NCBI GenBank assembly: GCA_002345205.1
Contig: DDVI01000080.1
Location: forward strand, 6,193-23,328
Direction of reading: 5' to 3'
DNA from: Bdellovibrionaceae bacterium UBA2316
GTDB lineage: Bacteria; Bdellovibrionota; Bdellovibrionia; Bdellovibrionales; Bdellovibrionaceae
Length of the DNA stretch: 17,136 bases
The notes below the pieces were generated by a model, which did not search any database, was not told the origin of the DNA, and saw only the letters and a list, made by a program, of their open reading frames with translations. Made by a program: the position numbers and the translations under genes. Positions 1 to 7,630 of the stretch are shown here, one piece after another (positions within the stretch are counted from its first letter, which is position 1; each line of letters opens with the position of its first letter).

Positions 1-1263
1 TATTCAATTAATCAACCCGCGGCTGCCCGTGGATACCAATCTGTGTTTTGGAACATCTCGGTCTACGACAAATATTACTTTGAAGCTCTTTTTGAAAATT
101 TCATTTTTCCAGACGGTGAAAAACCAAAATGGAAAACAGTTTCGCTACTTCAGAAACATTTTTTAAACTGGTTCAATATTGAAAGAGAAAAATCAATTCT
201 AACATTTCCTGTAGTTACCGTTGCCATGTTAACCAAAGATAAAAATGTGCGGGATCAAGATTACTTAGAACTTTGCACTAAAGAGCTCGCAAGTGGAAAT
301 TCGTTTTTCATGTATCTTTCTGATAGTGCAGATAGCCTTGCGAGTTGTTGTCGGCTCAGAAATGAAGTCCCAGTTAAAGAGTTTTCGTACACGTTAGGCG
401 CCGGTGGCGTCGCAACGGGAAGCATTAATGTCATAACTTTGAATATGAATAGGCTTATTCAAGATGGACGTGACTTATTCACCGAAGTTTCTAAAATTCA
501 AAACTACCAAATAGCTTACCGTAAAATTATCGAAGATTTAATGAGTCACAAAATGCTGACTGTTTATGATGCGGGCTTTATTTCCCTCGACAAGCAGTAT
601 TTAACAATTGGAATTAATGGTTTGGTTGAAGCTGCTGAATTTCTAAAAATTGAAATTTCAAATAATGAAAAATACATTCAATTTATTTCAGACAACCTTA
701 AAGTAATATTTGATGCCAATAGGACAAAAGCACGGGAAACAGGCTACAAATTCAATACGGAATTCGTACCAGCTGAAAACTTAGGAGTAAAAAATGCAAA
801 GTGGGACAAAAAAGATGGATATGAAGTTCAGCGTGATTGTTACAATTCCTATTTCTACCGTGTTGAAGATGAAATGATCAACCCATTGGAGAAATTTGAA
901 ATGCACGGAGAAGAGGTGACTCGCTTTTTAGACGGTGGATCAGCGCTACATTTCAATATCGACGAAAATTTGACTCAAACCCAATATCGAAAGTTGATCG
1001 AGCTTGCAGCAGTGACAGGATGCAATTATTTTTGCACAAACGTAAAAGTAACAATCTGTAATGATTGCAATCATATTGACAAAAAAACTCAGACAAAATG
1101 CCAAAAGTGTCATTCAAAAAATATTGACTATGCCACTCGAGTTATTGGCTACCTTAAACGAATTTCCTCTTTTGGAAGCGGGCGAAGAATAGAGCATTCC
1201 AGCCGGAAGTACCATTTGATGAAAGCTCGAAGTCAAAGAGACCATGTATCCCATTTTGCATAA
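1..1263 (+). CDS. nrdD: Anaerobic (class III) ribonucleoside-triphosphate reductase, C-terminal part (5' end outside window)
   Basis: The frame is open from base 1, so the gene begins upstream; the GTG at 43 is internal. NrdD makes deoxyribonucleotides without oxygen, using a glycyl radical installed by NrdG, which is not in this window. The fragment begins with the family segment NQPAARGYQSVFWN, contains the SCCRL cysteine motif, and has a C-terminal zinc site of two CxxC pairs (CNDC and CQKC, about 1057-1110). The glycyl-radical motif RVIGY follows, with the radical Gly at 1147-1149. In family members I know, the protein ends about 22-25 residues after this Gly. Here the frame runs 37 residues past it, ending inside the 3' end of the convergent hemerythrin gene (31-bp overlap). 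Anaerobic DNA precursor synthesis fits a neighbourhood of anaerobic respiration genes. Identity is firm; a link to the denitrification operons is inference. Confidence 0.93.
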   Translation, partial: YSINQPAAARGYQSVFWNISVYDKYYFEALFENFIFPDGEKPKWKTVSLLQKHFLNWFNIEREKSILTFPVVTVAMLTKDKNVRDQDYLELCTKELASGNSFFMYLSDSADSLASCCRLRNEVPVKEFSYTLGAGGVATGSINVITLNMNRLIQDGRDLFTEVSKIQNYQIAYRKIIEDLMSHKMLTVYDAGFISLDKQYLTIGINGLVEAAEFLKIEISNNEKYIQFISDNLKVIFDANRTKARETGYKFNTEFVPAENLGVKNAKWDKKDGYEVQRDCYNSYFYRVEDEMINPLEKFEMHGEEVTRFLDGGSALHFNIDENLTQTQYRKLIELAAVTGCNYFCTNVKVTICNDCNHIDKKTQTKCQKCHSKNIDYATRVIGYLKRISSFGSGRRIEHSSRKYHLMKARSQRDHVSHFA

Positions 1264-1799
1264 ATATAATCTAGCTCGGCTTGGCTTAGGCAAAGCTCGC
1301 AAACGCGAAAGAAACATTTTTCTTCTTTCGCGTTGTGATGTTTCAACATATTTTCATAGATGCCAAAATTTTTAAGAAACTCATCGTCAGAAAGGCGTTC
1401 TTTATTTTCGATCAAGAACTTCAAAATATCGCGTAGCGATCGATGTTCCTCGAGTGGAATATTTAGGGACGTCGGATTTTCCTTAAAATCGATCTGGTGT
1501 TCCTGCCAAGAAACATCCTTATTGGTGATTTTTTTACATACTTCAGAAGGTCTATTCGTGATGTGTTCATCAAAGTATAGAGTGCAGAATGGTCCGCCTT
1601 CGTTAATTTTCTTATTTTTTGCTAGTACTGGATAGATCAGTTTTTCCTCTTTGAAATGATGTTCATTTTCGACAACTTTCCAAAGCCAATCCAATAGTTT
1701 CTTTTTATCGTTCAGAGATTGGGCCTGCTCTATAGCTTTGCGGCACTCATCATGCTCAGAAATAATTCTATTGAAAAGAGCACTTTTTTCTAGAGACAT
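1233..1799 (-). CDS. Hemerythrin-like HHE-domain protein
   Basis: This 188-residue helical protein has the spaced His/Glu ligands of a di-iron hemerythrin fold: H16, H47/H48 with E51/E52 (HHFKEE), H79, H119, and H154/H155 with E159/E160 (HHNAKEE). It has no signal peptide or membrane segment, so it should be cytoplasmic. Related proteins bind O2 or NO, or help repair NO-damaged iron centres (YtfE/DnrN types). That role is plausible here because the gene sits behind the denitrification regulator, but I cannot assign it to YtfE proper. Its ATG overlaps the 3' end of the regulator gene by 10 nt (1790-1799), so the two are probably co-transcribed and translationally coupled. Its 3' end overlaps nrdD tail to tail. 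Confidence 0.85.
   Translation of the reverse strand: MSLEKSALFNRIISEHDECRKAIEQAQSLNDKKKLLDWLWKVVENEHHFKEEKLIYPVLAKNKKINEGGPFCTLYFDEHITNRPSEVCKKITNKDVSWQEHQIDFKENPTSLNIPLEEHRSLRDILKFLIENKERLSDDEFLKNFGIYENMLKHHNAKEEKCFFRVCELCLSQAELDYIYAKWDTWSL
1302..1334. repeat. Perfect 12-bp inverted repeat with 9-nt loop
   Basis: AACGCGAAAGAA (1302-1313) and its exact reverse complement TTCTTTCGCGTT (1323-1334) flank a 9-nt loop. The structure lies inside the 3' part of the hemerythrin gene, where it encodes NAKE...FFRV. It is about 40 nt past the nrdD stop on the other strand. No T-tract follows on either strand, so it is not a classical terminator. It could stabilise or pause the nrdD transcript, or be fortuitous. 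Confidence 0.6.
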
Positions 1800-2455
1800 A
1801 GTTTTTCTAAATGACTTGAGTCTATAAGTATTATTTTGCGCCCAACGTATTCAATTATTTTTTTCCTTTCAAAATTGGCCAGAGTACGTATCACTGTTTC
1901 TTGCGTAGTATTTACGGCCTGCGCAATCATTTTACGTGTTATCGTCGTATTTTCCAGCAAAGATTTTTTTTGCAGCAAAAAGAATGCAATTCGATTTGTT
2001 ACGGGCAGGCTTTCGATGGATCGACAAAGTTGTAGATAACTCATTCGATCTTTGAACTGACGGATGAAGTATTCATTTATAAAAGGATTTGAATTCATGA
2101 GATCAAAGGCGACTTCGGCTGAAAGTTGAAGTACCTCGGATTGATCGATAGACATCGCTGATACTGGGTAGGTCTGGATAGAGTTTCCTGAGTTTAAAAG
2201 TGCGGCACCTAGCGACTGACCTGGCTCGACTATGTCCAGTAGGGTTTTATTTTTTGTCAGCATCAAGTAGCCTGAGAGACTAATATACACATGTTTATTA
2301 TGTTCTCCCGCTCTAAACAGGTAACATTTTCTTTCTAATTTCAATTTAGTTCCAAATTTTATAAGGGATTTCCAAATTTGAGAAAGCTCTTCTGTCGGTG
2401 GCTTTTTTGGAGGTTGGCTTCCTTCAGTTAAAACTATTGTATTTAGAGTGTTCAT
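1790..2455 (-). CDS. Crp/Fnr-family transcriptional regulator (DNR/NNR-like)
   Basis: The 221-residue protein has an N-terminal cyclic-nucleotide-binding-like beta barrel (about 35-130), a dimerisation helix (about 130-165) and a C-terminal winged helix-turn-helix (about 170-210). It lacks the N-terminal cysteine cluster of oxygen-sensing FNR; its only cysteines are C44, C144 and C220. It is therefore more like the NO-responsive DNR/NNR group. The recognition helix reads QETVIR: E186 and R190 match the E-x-x-S-R motif of E. coli FNR, but the Ser position is Ile189. It is divergent from the DUF2249-norCBQD operon across a 20-bp palindrome that probably binds this protein, so autoregulation is likely. 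The start is the ATG at 2455; upstream I see only a poor ribosome site, and the transcript may be nearly leaderless. NO sensing is inferred from context. Confidence 0.85.
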   Translation of the reverse strand: MNTLNTIVLTEGSQPPKKPPTEELSQIWKSLIKFGTKLKLERKCYLFRAGEHNKHVYISLSGYLMLTKNKTLLDIVEPGQSLGAALLNSGNSIQTYPVSAMSIDQSEVLQLSAEVAFDLMNSNPFINEYFIRQFKDRMSYLQLCRSIESLPVTNRIAFFLLQKKSLLENTTITRKMIAQAVNTTQETVIRTLANFERKKIIEYVGRKIILIDSSHLEKLCL

Positions 2456-2468
2456 GCTCTCGACTTTA
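2456..2468 (-). promoter_or_regulatory. Predicted -10 region and start point for the Crp/Fnr-hemerythrin operon
   Basis: Reading the minus strand, TAAAGT (2468-2463) lies where a -10 element should be if the palindrome centred at 2497.5 works as a class II activator site at -41.5. This predicts transcription starting at about 2456, one base before the ATG. The -10 matches consensus at 4 of 6 positions, so this is a weak prediction supported mainly by geometry. Confidence 0.4.
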
Positions 2469-2487
2469 GAGCCAAAATCATCTAGTT

Positions 2488-2507
2488 CGTATGATCTAGA
2501 TCATACG
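2488..2507. promoter_or_regulatory. FNR/DNR-type operator, perfect 20-bp palindrome between divergent operons
   Basis: CGTATGATCTAGATCATACG is its own reverse complement. Its core TATGAT-N4-ATCATA has the same spacing as the FNR/DNR box (TTGAT-N4-ATCAA) and is repeated exactly before nirK and before the PLP decarboxylase. It is centred at 2497.5. On the plus strand a TAACCT -10-like hexamer at 2527-2532 fits activation at -41.5, with transcription starting near 2539. On the minus strand the same distance points to the start of the regulator gene. Confidence 0.8.
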
Positions 2508-2564
2508 TGCCTTAGATTTAATCCTCTAACCTTAGAATTCGATAAACTACAAAAGGAGCGTTTG

Positions 2565-2864
2565 ATGAAAGAAAATGTAATTTATATTCCATCTTTTGAG
2601 GGTGAATATAAAACTGGTCTTATTTTTTCGATGATCGAGGGCCTTAAAATCGGAAAGGATCTTAAGTTCATTTGCGATCAATCGCCAAAAGAACTTGAAA
2701 GACTCCTCAATGAGTCTGATTTAAAGAATGTAACTTGGACCTCGCAAACTGTCGGCAATGGGCAATGGGAACTAAAAATTCATAAGGATGACCCATTGAA
2801 TTCGCCATCAATCGGCTGTTGTGGCATGTGCGGCGGCCATCAAAAAGAAAAAATCGGAGTCTAG
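2565..2864 (+). CDS. DUF2249-like small protein with C-terminal Cys cluster
   Basis: This 99-residue protein is the first gene of the nor operon. The start at 2565 is chosen because AAAGGAG (2552-2558) lies six bases upstream. The reading frame is open further back to 2448, but that would place coding sequence across the operator. Residues about 23-73 resemble the DUF2249 (TusA-like) fold: a GLKIGKDL segment, D38-x-S-P, and a late WELKI strand. After a short linker the tail carries G84-C-C-G-M-C-G-G-H92, a potential metal- or thiol-chemistry site. DUF2249 proteins recur beside denitrification genes, but their biochemical role is unclear to me. It is three bases from norC. Confidence 0.7.
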   Translation: MKENVIYIPSFEGEYKTGLIFSMIEGLKIGKDLKFICDQSPKELERLLNESDLKNVTWTSQTVGNGQWELKIHKDDPLNSPSIGCCGMCGGHQKEKIGV

Positions 2865-2867
2865 ACA

Positions 2868-3572
2868 ATGCTTTCTAAATCGCAAGCGAAAGCTTTTTTT
2901 ATTTTTGGCACTGCTGCATTTTCAGCCATTTTCATTGGGTTAACTATTGATACGTTTCAAAGAATTCCGAAACAGACGAATGCCAATGAACTAACTGACT
3001 CTGCCATTCGAGGCAAGCATCTATTTGATACAAAGAACTGTATGGGATGCCACACGATCATGGGAGAGGGTGCTTACTATGCACCGGAACTTACAAAGGT
3101 TCTTGAACGTCGAGGAGAAGCATTTGTTAAGGCAATACTTAAAGATCCTGAAGCGATGTACCCAGGACAAAGAAAAATGGTCAACTATCATTTTAGTGAT
3201 CAAGAGATCGATGATCTAACGGCGTTCTTGGCCTGGGTCGGAAAAATGGATTTAAATGGATTTCCACCCAAGCCAGATCTAATGGCAACAGCCCCCTCGG
3301 GGACCGCCAATAATCCACTTGAAGCCATTCAACAGCCGCAAATTTTTAGTCAAATGTGCATCGCCTGCCACGCCTTGAATGGTCGAGGGGGCAACGTAGG
3401 TCCTGCTTTAGATGGCGTTGGCTCGAAATTTGACCTTCAGTATATTACAAAATGGTTAAGCGATCCAGCCGCGATTAAACCAGATACTAAAATGCCCAAG
3501 TTACCCCTATCAGAAAAAGATATCACTGAGCTTGCGAATTATTTGTCTAGCTTGAAAGGCGAAGCGAAATGA
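2868..3572 (+). CDS. norC: Nitric oxide reductase cytochrome c subunit, with extra C-terminal cytochrome c domain
   Basis: NorC passes electrons to NorB on the periplasmic side of the inner membrane. Residues about 8-27 form the N-terminal membrane anchor. The NorC domain has haem motif C58-M-G-C-H62 followed by a typical GEGAYYAPEL segment, with M104 (RKM) a likely axial ligand. After a Pro-rich linker (about 133-157) a second cytochrome c domain begins, with C164-I-A-C-H168 and likely axial M209 (KMP). Ordinary NorC is about 150 residues; this one is 234 because of the second domain. It starts at an ATG with GGAG about nine bases upstream and overlaps norB by four bases (ATGA). The extra haem may act as a tethered electron donor. 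Confidence 0.93.
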   Translation: MLSKSQAKAFFIFGTAAFSAIFIGLTIDTFQRIPKQTNANELTDSAIRGKHLFDTKNCMGCHTIMGEGAYYAPELTKVLERRGEAFVKAILKDPEAMYPGQRKMVNYHFSDQEIDDLTAFLAWVGKMDLNGFPPKPDLMATAPSGTANNPLEAIQQPQIFSQMCIACHALNGRGGNVGPALDGVGSKFDLQYITKWLSDPAAIKPDTKMPKLPLSEKDITELANYLSSLKGEAK

Positions 3573-4900
3573 AATATCAATCACAAAAAGTAGCTTACTG
3601 GTTTTTTGCTGTATGTATGTTGTTGTTCGGATTGCAAATTGTTTATGGATTCATTATGGCCTTTGCGCATATGGGCATGGATGGTCTGCATAATATTATT
3701 CCGTTCAACGTTGCCCGTGCGACTCATACGAACTTGCTGGTGATGTGGCTGCTCTCCGGATTTATGGGGGCCGCGTATTACATTATACCTGAAGAATCAG
3801 AACGTGAAATACTTTCTGTTAAATGGGCCTACATTCAATTAATTGCCTTTGTCGTTGTCGGAGTAACCGCAGTAATCGGCTTTCACTTTCAATGGTGGGA
3901 GGGACGAAAATTTTTAGAAATTCCGCGGCCGTTAGATTATTTAGTCGTAATCGATGTGTTATTATTTATTGGACTCATTGGCGGCACTATTTGGAAAGGC
4001 AAACGCTACACTACGACAAGTCTCGTTTTATTTTTTGGTCTGCTTACTGCTGCGCTTCTATATTTACCGGGAATGATTGAAACAGACAATCAAACGCACG
4101 ACTCATACTGGAGATGGTGGGTAGTGCACCTATGGGTCGAAGGAGTGTGGGAATTGATCATGGGTGCAATCTTGTCGTTCCTGTTAATAAAGCTAACTGG
4201 GGTTGATCGAGAATTGATTGAAAAATGGCTCTACGTTATCGTCGGGTTTACGTTTTTAAGTGGAATTCTAGGAACAGGTCACCACTATTATTATATTGGA
4301 ACACCAAGATATTGGCTAATGATTGGCGGAATATTCAGTGCACTCGAACCAATCGCATTTTTGGGAATGGCCATATACGCTATTGCTATGGCTCGGAAAG
4401 GTAGAAAAAATGTAGATAATAAGACTGCATTGCTGTGGACACTTGGCACCGCCGTTGTGTCATTTGTTGGTGCCGGCTTTTTAGGATTTGCACATACAAT
4501 ACCGCAAGTAAACATGTATACCCATGGTACACTTGTTACGGCAATGCATGGACACATGGCCTTTTGGGGTGCTTATGCTTGTTTGGTGCTTGCGATTATC
4601 ACTTATACGATGCCTTATATGACAGGTCGAAAACTACAAGACACTAAGACAAATGTTTTTGCATTTTGGACTTCAAACATAGGAATGACTGCAATGACAG
4701 TGGCATTCGGTATTGCCGGAATTGCGCAAGTCTATCTGGAACGTAAAATGGGACTTGATTTCCTTTTGGTGCAAAAAGAAATTGAAGTTCACTTTTTAGG
4801 ACTCGTTTTAGCCGCAACGTTATTTACAGCTGGAATCATCGCCTATATCTGGAACTTTATCCGATTTGGTCTGCCTGTTGGTGAAATTGAGAAAATGTAA
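3569..4900 (+). CDS. norB: Nitric oxide reductase catalytic subunit
   Basis: NorB reduces two NO to N2O at a haem b3-FeB centre in the inner membrane. The 443-residue protein has about twelve hydrophobic helices. The expected ligands are all visible: H53 for haem b, H187, H238 and H239 for FeB, the FeB glutamate E191 in HLWVEGVWE, H327 for haem b3 and H329 for haem b (MHGHM). The length is normal for cNOR-type NorB and there is no quinol-oxidase extension, so it should take electrons from NorC. The start codon overlaps the norC stop (ATGA), implying coupled translation and matched stoichiometry. norQ begins two bases after its stop. Confidence 0.96.
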   Translation: MKYQSQKVAYWFFAVCMLLFGLQIVYGFIMAFAHMGMDGLHNIIPFNVARATHTNLLVMWLLSGFMGAAYYIIPEESEREILSVKWAYIQLIAFVVVGVTAVIGFHFQWWEGRKFLEIPRPLDYLVVIDVLLFIGLIGGTIWKGKRYTTTSLVLFFGLLTAALLYLPGMIETDNQTHDSYWRWWVVHLWVEGVWELIMGAILSFLLIKLTGVDRELIEKWLYVIVGFTFLSGILGTGHHYYYIGTPRYWLMIGGIFSALEPIAFLGMAIYAIAMARKGRKNVDNKTALLWTLGTAVVSFVGAGFLGFAHTIPQVNMYTHGTLVTAMHGHMAFWGAYACLVLAIITYTMPYMTGRKLQDTKTNVFAFWTSNIGMTAMTVAFGIAGIAQVYLERKMGLDFLLVQKEIEVHFLGLVLAATLFTAGIIAYIWNFIRFGLPVGEIEKM

Positions 4901-4902
4901 TT

Positions 4903-5688
4903 ATGAGTGATGCTAGCCACGAGCCGATTTATCTTTCGCGTGACAACGAAGTAGAGACCTTTGAATATTGTTTCAAACTTCAATTGCCTCTACTTTTAAA
5001 AGGGCCAACCGGGTGCGGAAAATCGCAGTTGGTTGAACACATGGCAAAGAAAATGAATCGGCCGTTGATCAAAGTCTCTTGCAACGAAGATACAAATGCA
5101 GCCGACTTAATTGGGCGATTTTTAATTCAGAATGGAGAAACGGTTTGGCAAGATGGCCCGGTTAGTCGAGCCATGAAAACGAATGCCCTACTTTATTTGG
5201 ATGAGTTTGCAGAGGCTCGAGAAGACGTTGTCGTGGCTCTTCACCCTTTAACAGATCATCGCCGTGAAATTTACATTGATAAAATAAATTCTACGCTGCG
5301 TGCAAATTCAGATTTTATGCTGATCGCAAGTTATAATCCCGGTTATCAAAAGGGATTAAAAGAAATTAAGCCCTCAACGAAACAACGTTTCGTTGTGGTC
5401 GCCATGAATTATCTATCAATGGAAAGAGAAAAAGAACTTCTCATTAAGTTGACTGGAATTGACACGAAATATGCGGGACTCCTTTCGCAACTAGCACACA
5501 AAATTCGGTCTAAAGAAGATCTGATGTTGAAAGAAACTATTTCAACCCGATTACTAGTTAATGCGGCTCTAATGATTCGAGAGGGAATGAACCCTCGAAA
5601 GGCCTGCCAAGTTTCAATCTCTGAAGTTCTTAGTGATGATCGCCAAATCGTTGGATCACTAAATGATTTTATCAACTTGCATATCTGA
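4903..5688 (+). CDS. norQ: MoxR-type AAA+ ATPase NorQ, nitric oxide reductase activation
   Basis: NorQ is a cytoplasmic AAA+ ATPase of the NorQ/CbbQ group. With the VWA protein NorD it activates NorCB, probably during insertion of the non-haem iron. The 261-residue protein has Walker A GPTGCGKS at 34-41, Walker B LYLDE at 97-101, and a sensor-like IASYNPGYQ segment. The length is typical. It starts two bases after norB and is followed at once by norD in the same reading frame, separated only by a TGA and one codon. I see only a weak ribosome site, so translation may be coupled to norB. Confidence 0.94.
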   Translation: MSDASHEPIYLSRDNEVETFEYCFKLQLPLLLKGPTGCGKSQLVEHMAKKMNRPLIKVSCNEDTNAADLIGRFLIQNGETVWQDGPVSRAMKTNALLYLDEFAEAREDVVVALHPLTDHRREIYIDKINSTLRANSDFMLIASYNPGYQKGLKEIKPSTKQRFVVVAMNYLSMEREKELLIKLTGIDTKYAGLLSQLAHKIRSKEDLMLKETISTRLLVNAALMIREGMNPRKACQVSISEVLSDDRQIVGSLNDFINLHI

Positions 5689-5691
5689 GCT

Positions 5692-7533
5692 ATGGAAAAT
5701 CTATTTTCTCGTTTTTGGAAAACACAATTTGAGAAAAACAAAAACAAGATCGGATACCAATCGTTAGAAGAATTAGAGACAAAACTAAAACTTTTTACAA
5801 AAATGGTTTCTCCATTTGAAATGAATGGCGACATTGGTGGAAGTCTATGGGCGGTTGGATTCGTCGATTCAGACCTATTACTTCCAAAAGACATTTATTG
5901 GACACCTAACCAGAAATTAAATACCGATTTACTATTGCTTCTGATCTTAAAATCGGTAGCTATTAAAGCACTTGAGTTCAAGTACAAATTTAATGATCGA
6001 GAGCGGATTGCGCCTCGCATATATATCTTATCAAAAATGCCGATCATCAACTCCTGGCTTGATCAGCAATTTCCGCAATTTTTTGAGTTCGAAAAACAAA
6101 GCTATCTACAACTTGAAGCCTACCTGCCCAGGAAACGTGATATAATTTTGGAATATTGGAAGCAACAAATTTCTAGTCGATCCATGGATTGGGATCTAAA
6201 ATCAGAAAACAAATTGAAAGTTCTGATGGGTCAGCAAAAACGAAACGACAGTGCCCCATTTTTTTTGCACGCCTGTGTCCCATTGCCGTATCGTGAATTC
6301 AATATAGCGGCATCGGGCTCGAACGCTAGCTCGGGCCGAACTAGCGCCGATCAGAAGACACAAAAGAAACGTCGTCAAAAAGAATTTGTAGAAGAGTCCG
6401 ATTTAAGTAAACAGGGCCAAGCAAATCCTGTTCTGCATAGTTTTGAAAAAATGGAAACAGCTGATGACTATGATGGAGGCCGCCGTGTGGAGTCCGGAGA
6501 CGATGAGCTTGATGAGCACAGCAACGCACTGGACGAACTTGAACTAAATCGGCATACGAGCGTCGGTGAAGCGTCCTCGCTCTATCAACAAGATAGTCCT
6601 CAATTCAAATCACAACGTGCAAATTTAGAACAGAACGTTCCCACTCTAGTTCACCAATACTCTGAATGGAATTTTAGAGAAAATCGTTATTTAAGATCAT
6701 TTTGCACCGTATTTCCAATTTTACCAATTGCGCAGCCAGAAAGTGAAAACTTCAAAAATGATGTATTAAATAAACATAAAGTGTTGATAGCTGAATGGAA
6801 AGCTAAAATTAATTCGATTGTAAATACACCAAGATGGAAAAGTAGATTGATCGAAGGTTCTGAGATTGATTTGGACAGTATGATTAGATTAAAGCCAGAA
6901 CTTAAGTTGTTTTCCGGAAGGCCACGTATTTATTCTGAAAAACGAAAAGCTGAAAATGATATTTCGTTGTTAATACTGGCTGATGTATCCTATTCGACCG
7001 ACACGTGGATCAATGGCGAAAAAGTAATCGATATTATTAAAAATTCAATCGCCGTTGCAAGCTTTGTGTTTGAAGATGTTCTTGATAAGGTCAGTGTCGC
7101 TATTACTAGTAGCCAAACAAGGAAACATATAGAATATAAAGAACTAAAGAAATTCAAAGAACCTTGGATTCATTTTTTTCGACGATCATATGAAATCATG
7201 CCTCATCAATACACTCGACTTGGACCCGCCATTCGCCACGCGAATAAATTACTGTCATTAGAAAATTCGACAAAGCCCGTACTTGTTTTAATTACCGATG
7301 GAAAGCCAACCGATTTGGACCCCTACGAAGGCTCCTATGGACAACAGGATGTGCGTAAAGCCCTCGAAGAGGCAAAAAATAAGGGTATAAACGTACTGAC
7401 TCTAACTATTTCAGATTTTGACCCCGCTTCTTTAAAACGAACATTCGAACGGCCATGCTCAATTAAAAATCCGGACGACTTTTGTCGTGAAACCTTTCAG
7501 TTTATTTGGAAAATGTGCTTTAAAAGTAGATAG
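5692..7533 (+). CDS. norD: VWA-domain protein NorD, nitric oxide reductase activation
   Basis: NorD partners NorQ in maturing nitric oxide reductase. The 613-residue protein has an N-terminal helical region (about 1-200), a charged low-complexity linker (about 205-300, rich in Ser, Asp, Glu and Gln) and a C-terminal von Willebrand A domain. The MIDAS motif is D431-V-S433-Y-S435, with a later TRLGPAIRHA segment supplying Thr and LITDGKPTD supplying Asp. The arrangement matches known NorD proteins and the gene lies directly after norQ. There are 97 bp between its stop and nirK, which hold the next operator and promoter; I see no clear terminator there, so read-through into nirK is possible. Confidence 0.93.
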   Translation: MENLFSRFWKTQFEKNKNKIGYQSLEELETKLKLFTKMVSPFEMNGDIGGSLWAVGFVDSDLLLPKDIYWTPNQKLNTDLLLLLILKSVAIKALEFKYKFNDRERIAPRIYILSKMPIINSWLDQQFPQFFEFEKQSYLQLEAYLPRKRDIILEYWKQQISSRSMDWDLKSENKLKVLMGQQKRNDSAPFFLHACVPLPYREFNIAASGSNASSGRTSADQKTQKKRRQKEFVEESDLSKQGQANPVLHSFEKMETADDYDGGRRVESGDDELDEHSNALDELELNRHTSVGEASSLYQQDSPQFKSQRANLEQNVPTLVHQYSEWNFRENRYLRSFCTVFPILPIAQPESENFKNDVLNKHKVLIAEWKAKINSIVNTPRWKSRLIEGSEIDLDSMIRLKPELKLFSGRPRIYSEKRKAENDISLLILADVSYSTDTWINGEKVIDIIKNSIAVASFVFEDVLDKVSVAITSSQTRKHIEYKELKKFKEPWIHFFRRSYEIMPHQYTRLGPAIRHANKLLSLENSTKPVLVLITDGKPTDLDPYEGSYGQQDVRKALEEAKNKGINVLTLTISDFDPASLKRTFERPCSIKNPDDFCRETFQFIWKMCFKSR

Positions 7534-7553
7534 GGAGGCTTTTTGCAAATGCA

Positions 7554-7605
7554 TATGATTTATATCATATCGACACCCTATGGATTCTCTGTTATAGTTA
7601 GTCCA
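7554..7605 (+). promoter_or_regulatory. nirK promoter with FNR/DNR-type operator
   Basis: The operator TATGAT-TTAT-ATCATA occupies 7554-7569, with arms extended by one further A/T pair on each side. Its centre is 7561.5. TATAGT at 7593-7598 matches the -10 consensus at five of six positions and predicts transcription from about 7603-7605. That puts the operator at about -41.5 to -43.5, the usual activating position. The ribosome site AGGAG is at 7621-7625, five bases before the nirK ATG. Confidence 0.8.
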
Positions 7606-7630
7606 AAAAGACAAAAATACAGGAGTTCTT

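Noticed and set aside
1114..1317. Minus-strand ORF across the nrdD 3' end
   Set aside because: It is a shadow frame of nrdD and the hemerythrin gene, with no family resemblance.
2448..2564. Longer N-terminus for the DUF2249 protein from the ATG at 2448
   Set aside because: It would translate through the palindromic operator and overlap the divergent regulator gene; the AAAGGAG site fixes the start at 2565.
5686..5694. NorQ-NorD fusion by stop readthrough
   Set aside because: The two frames are in phase across a single TGA, but both proteins are complete and normally separate, and norD has its own ATG.
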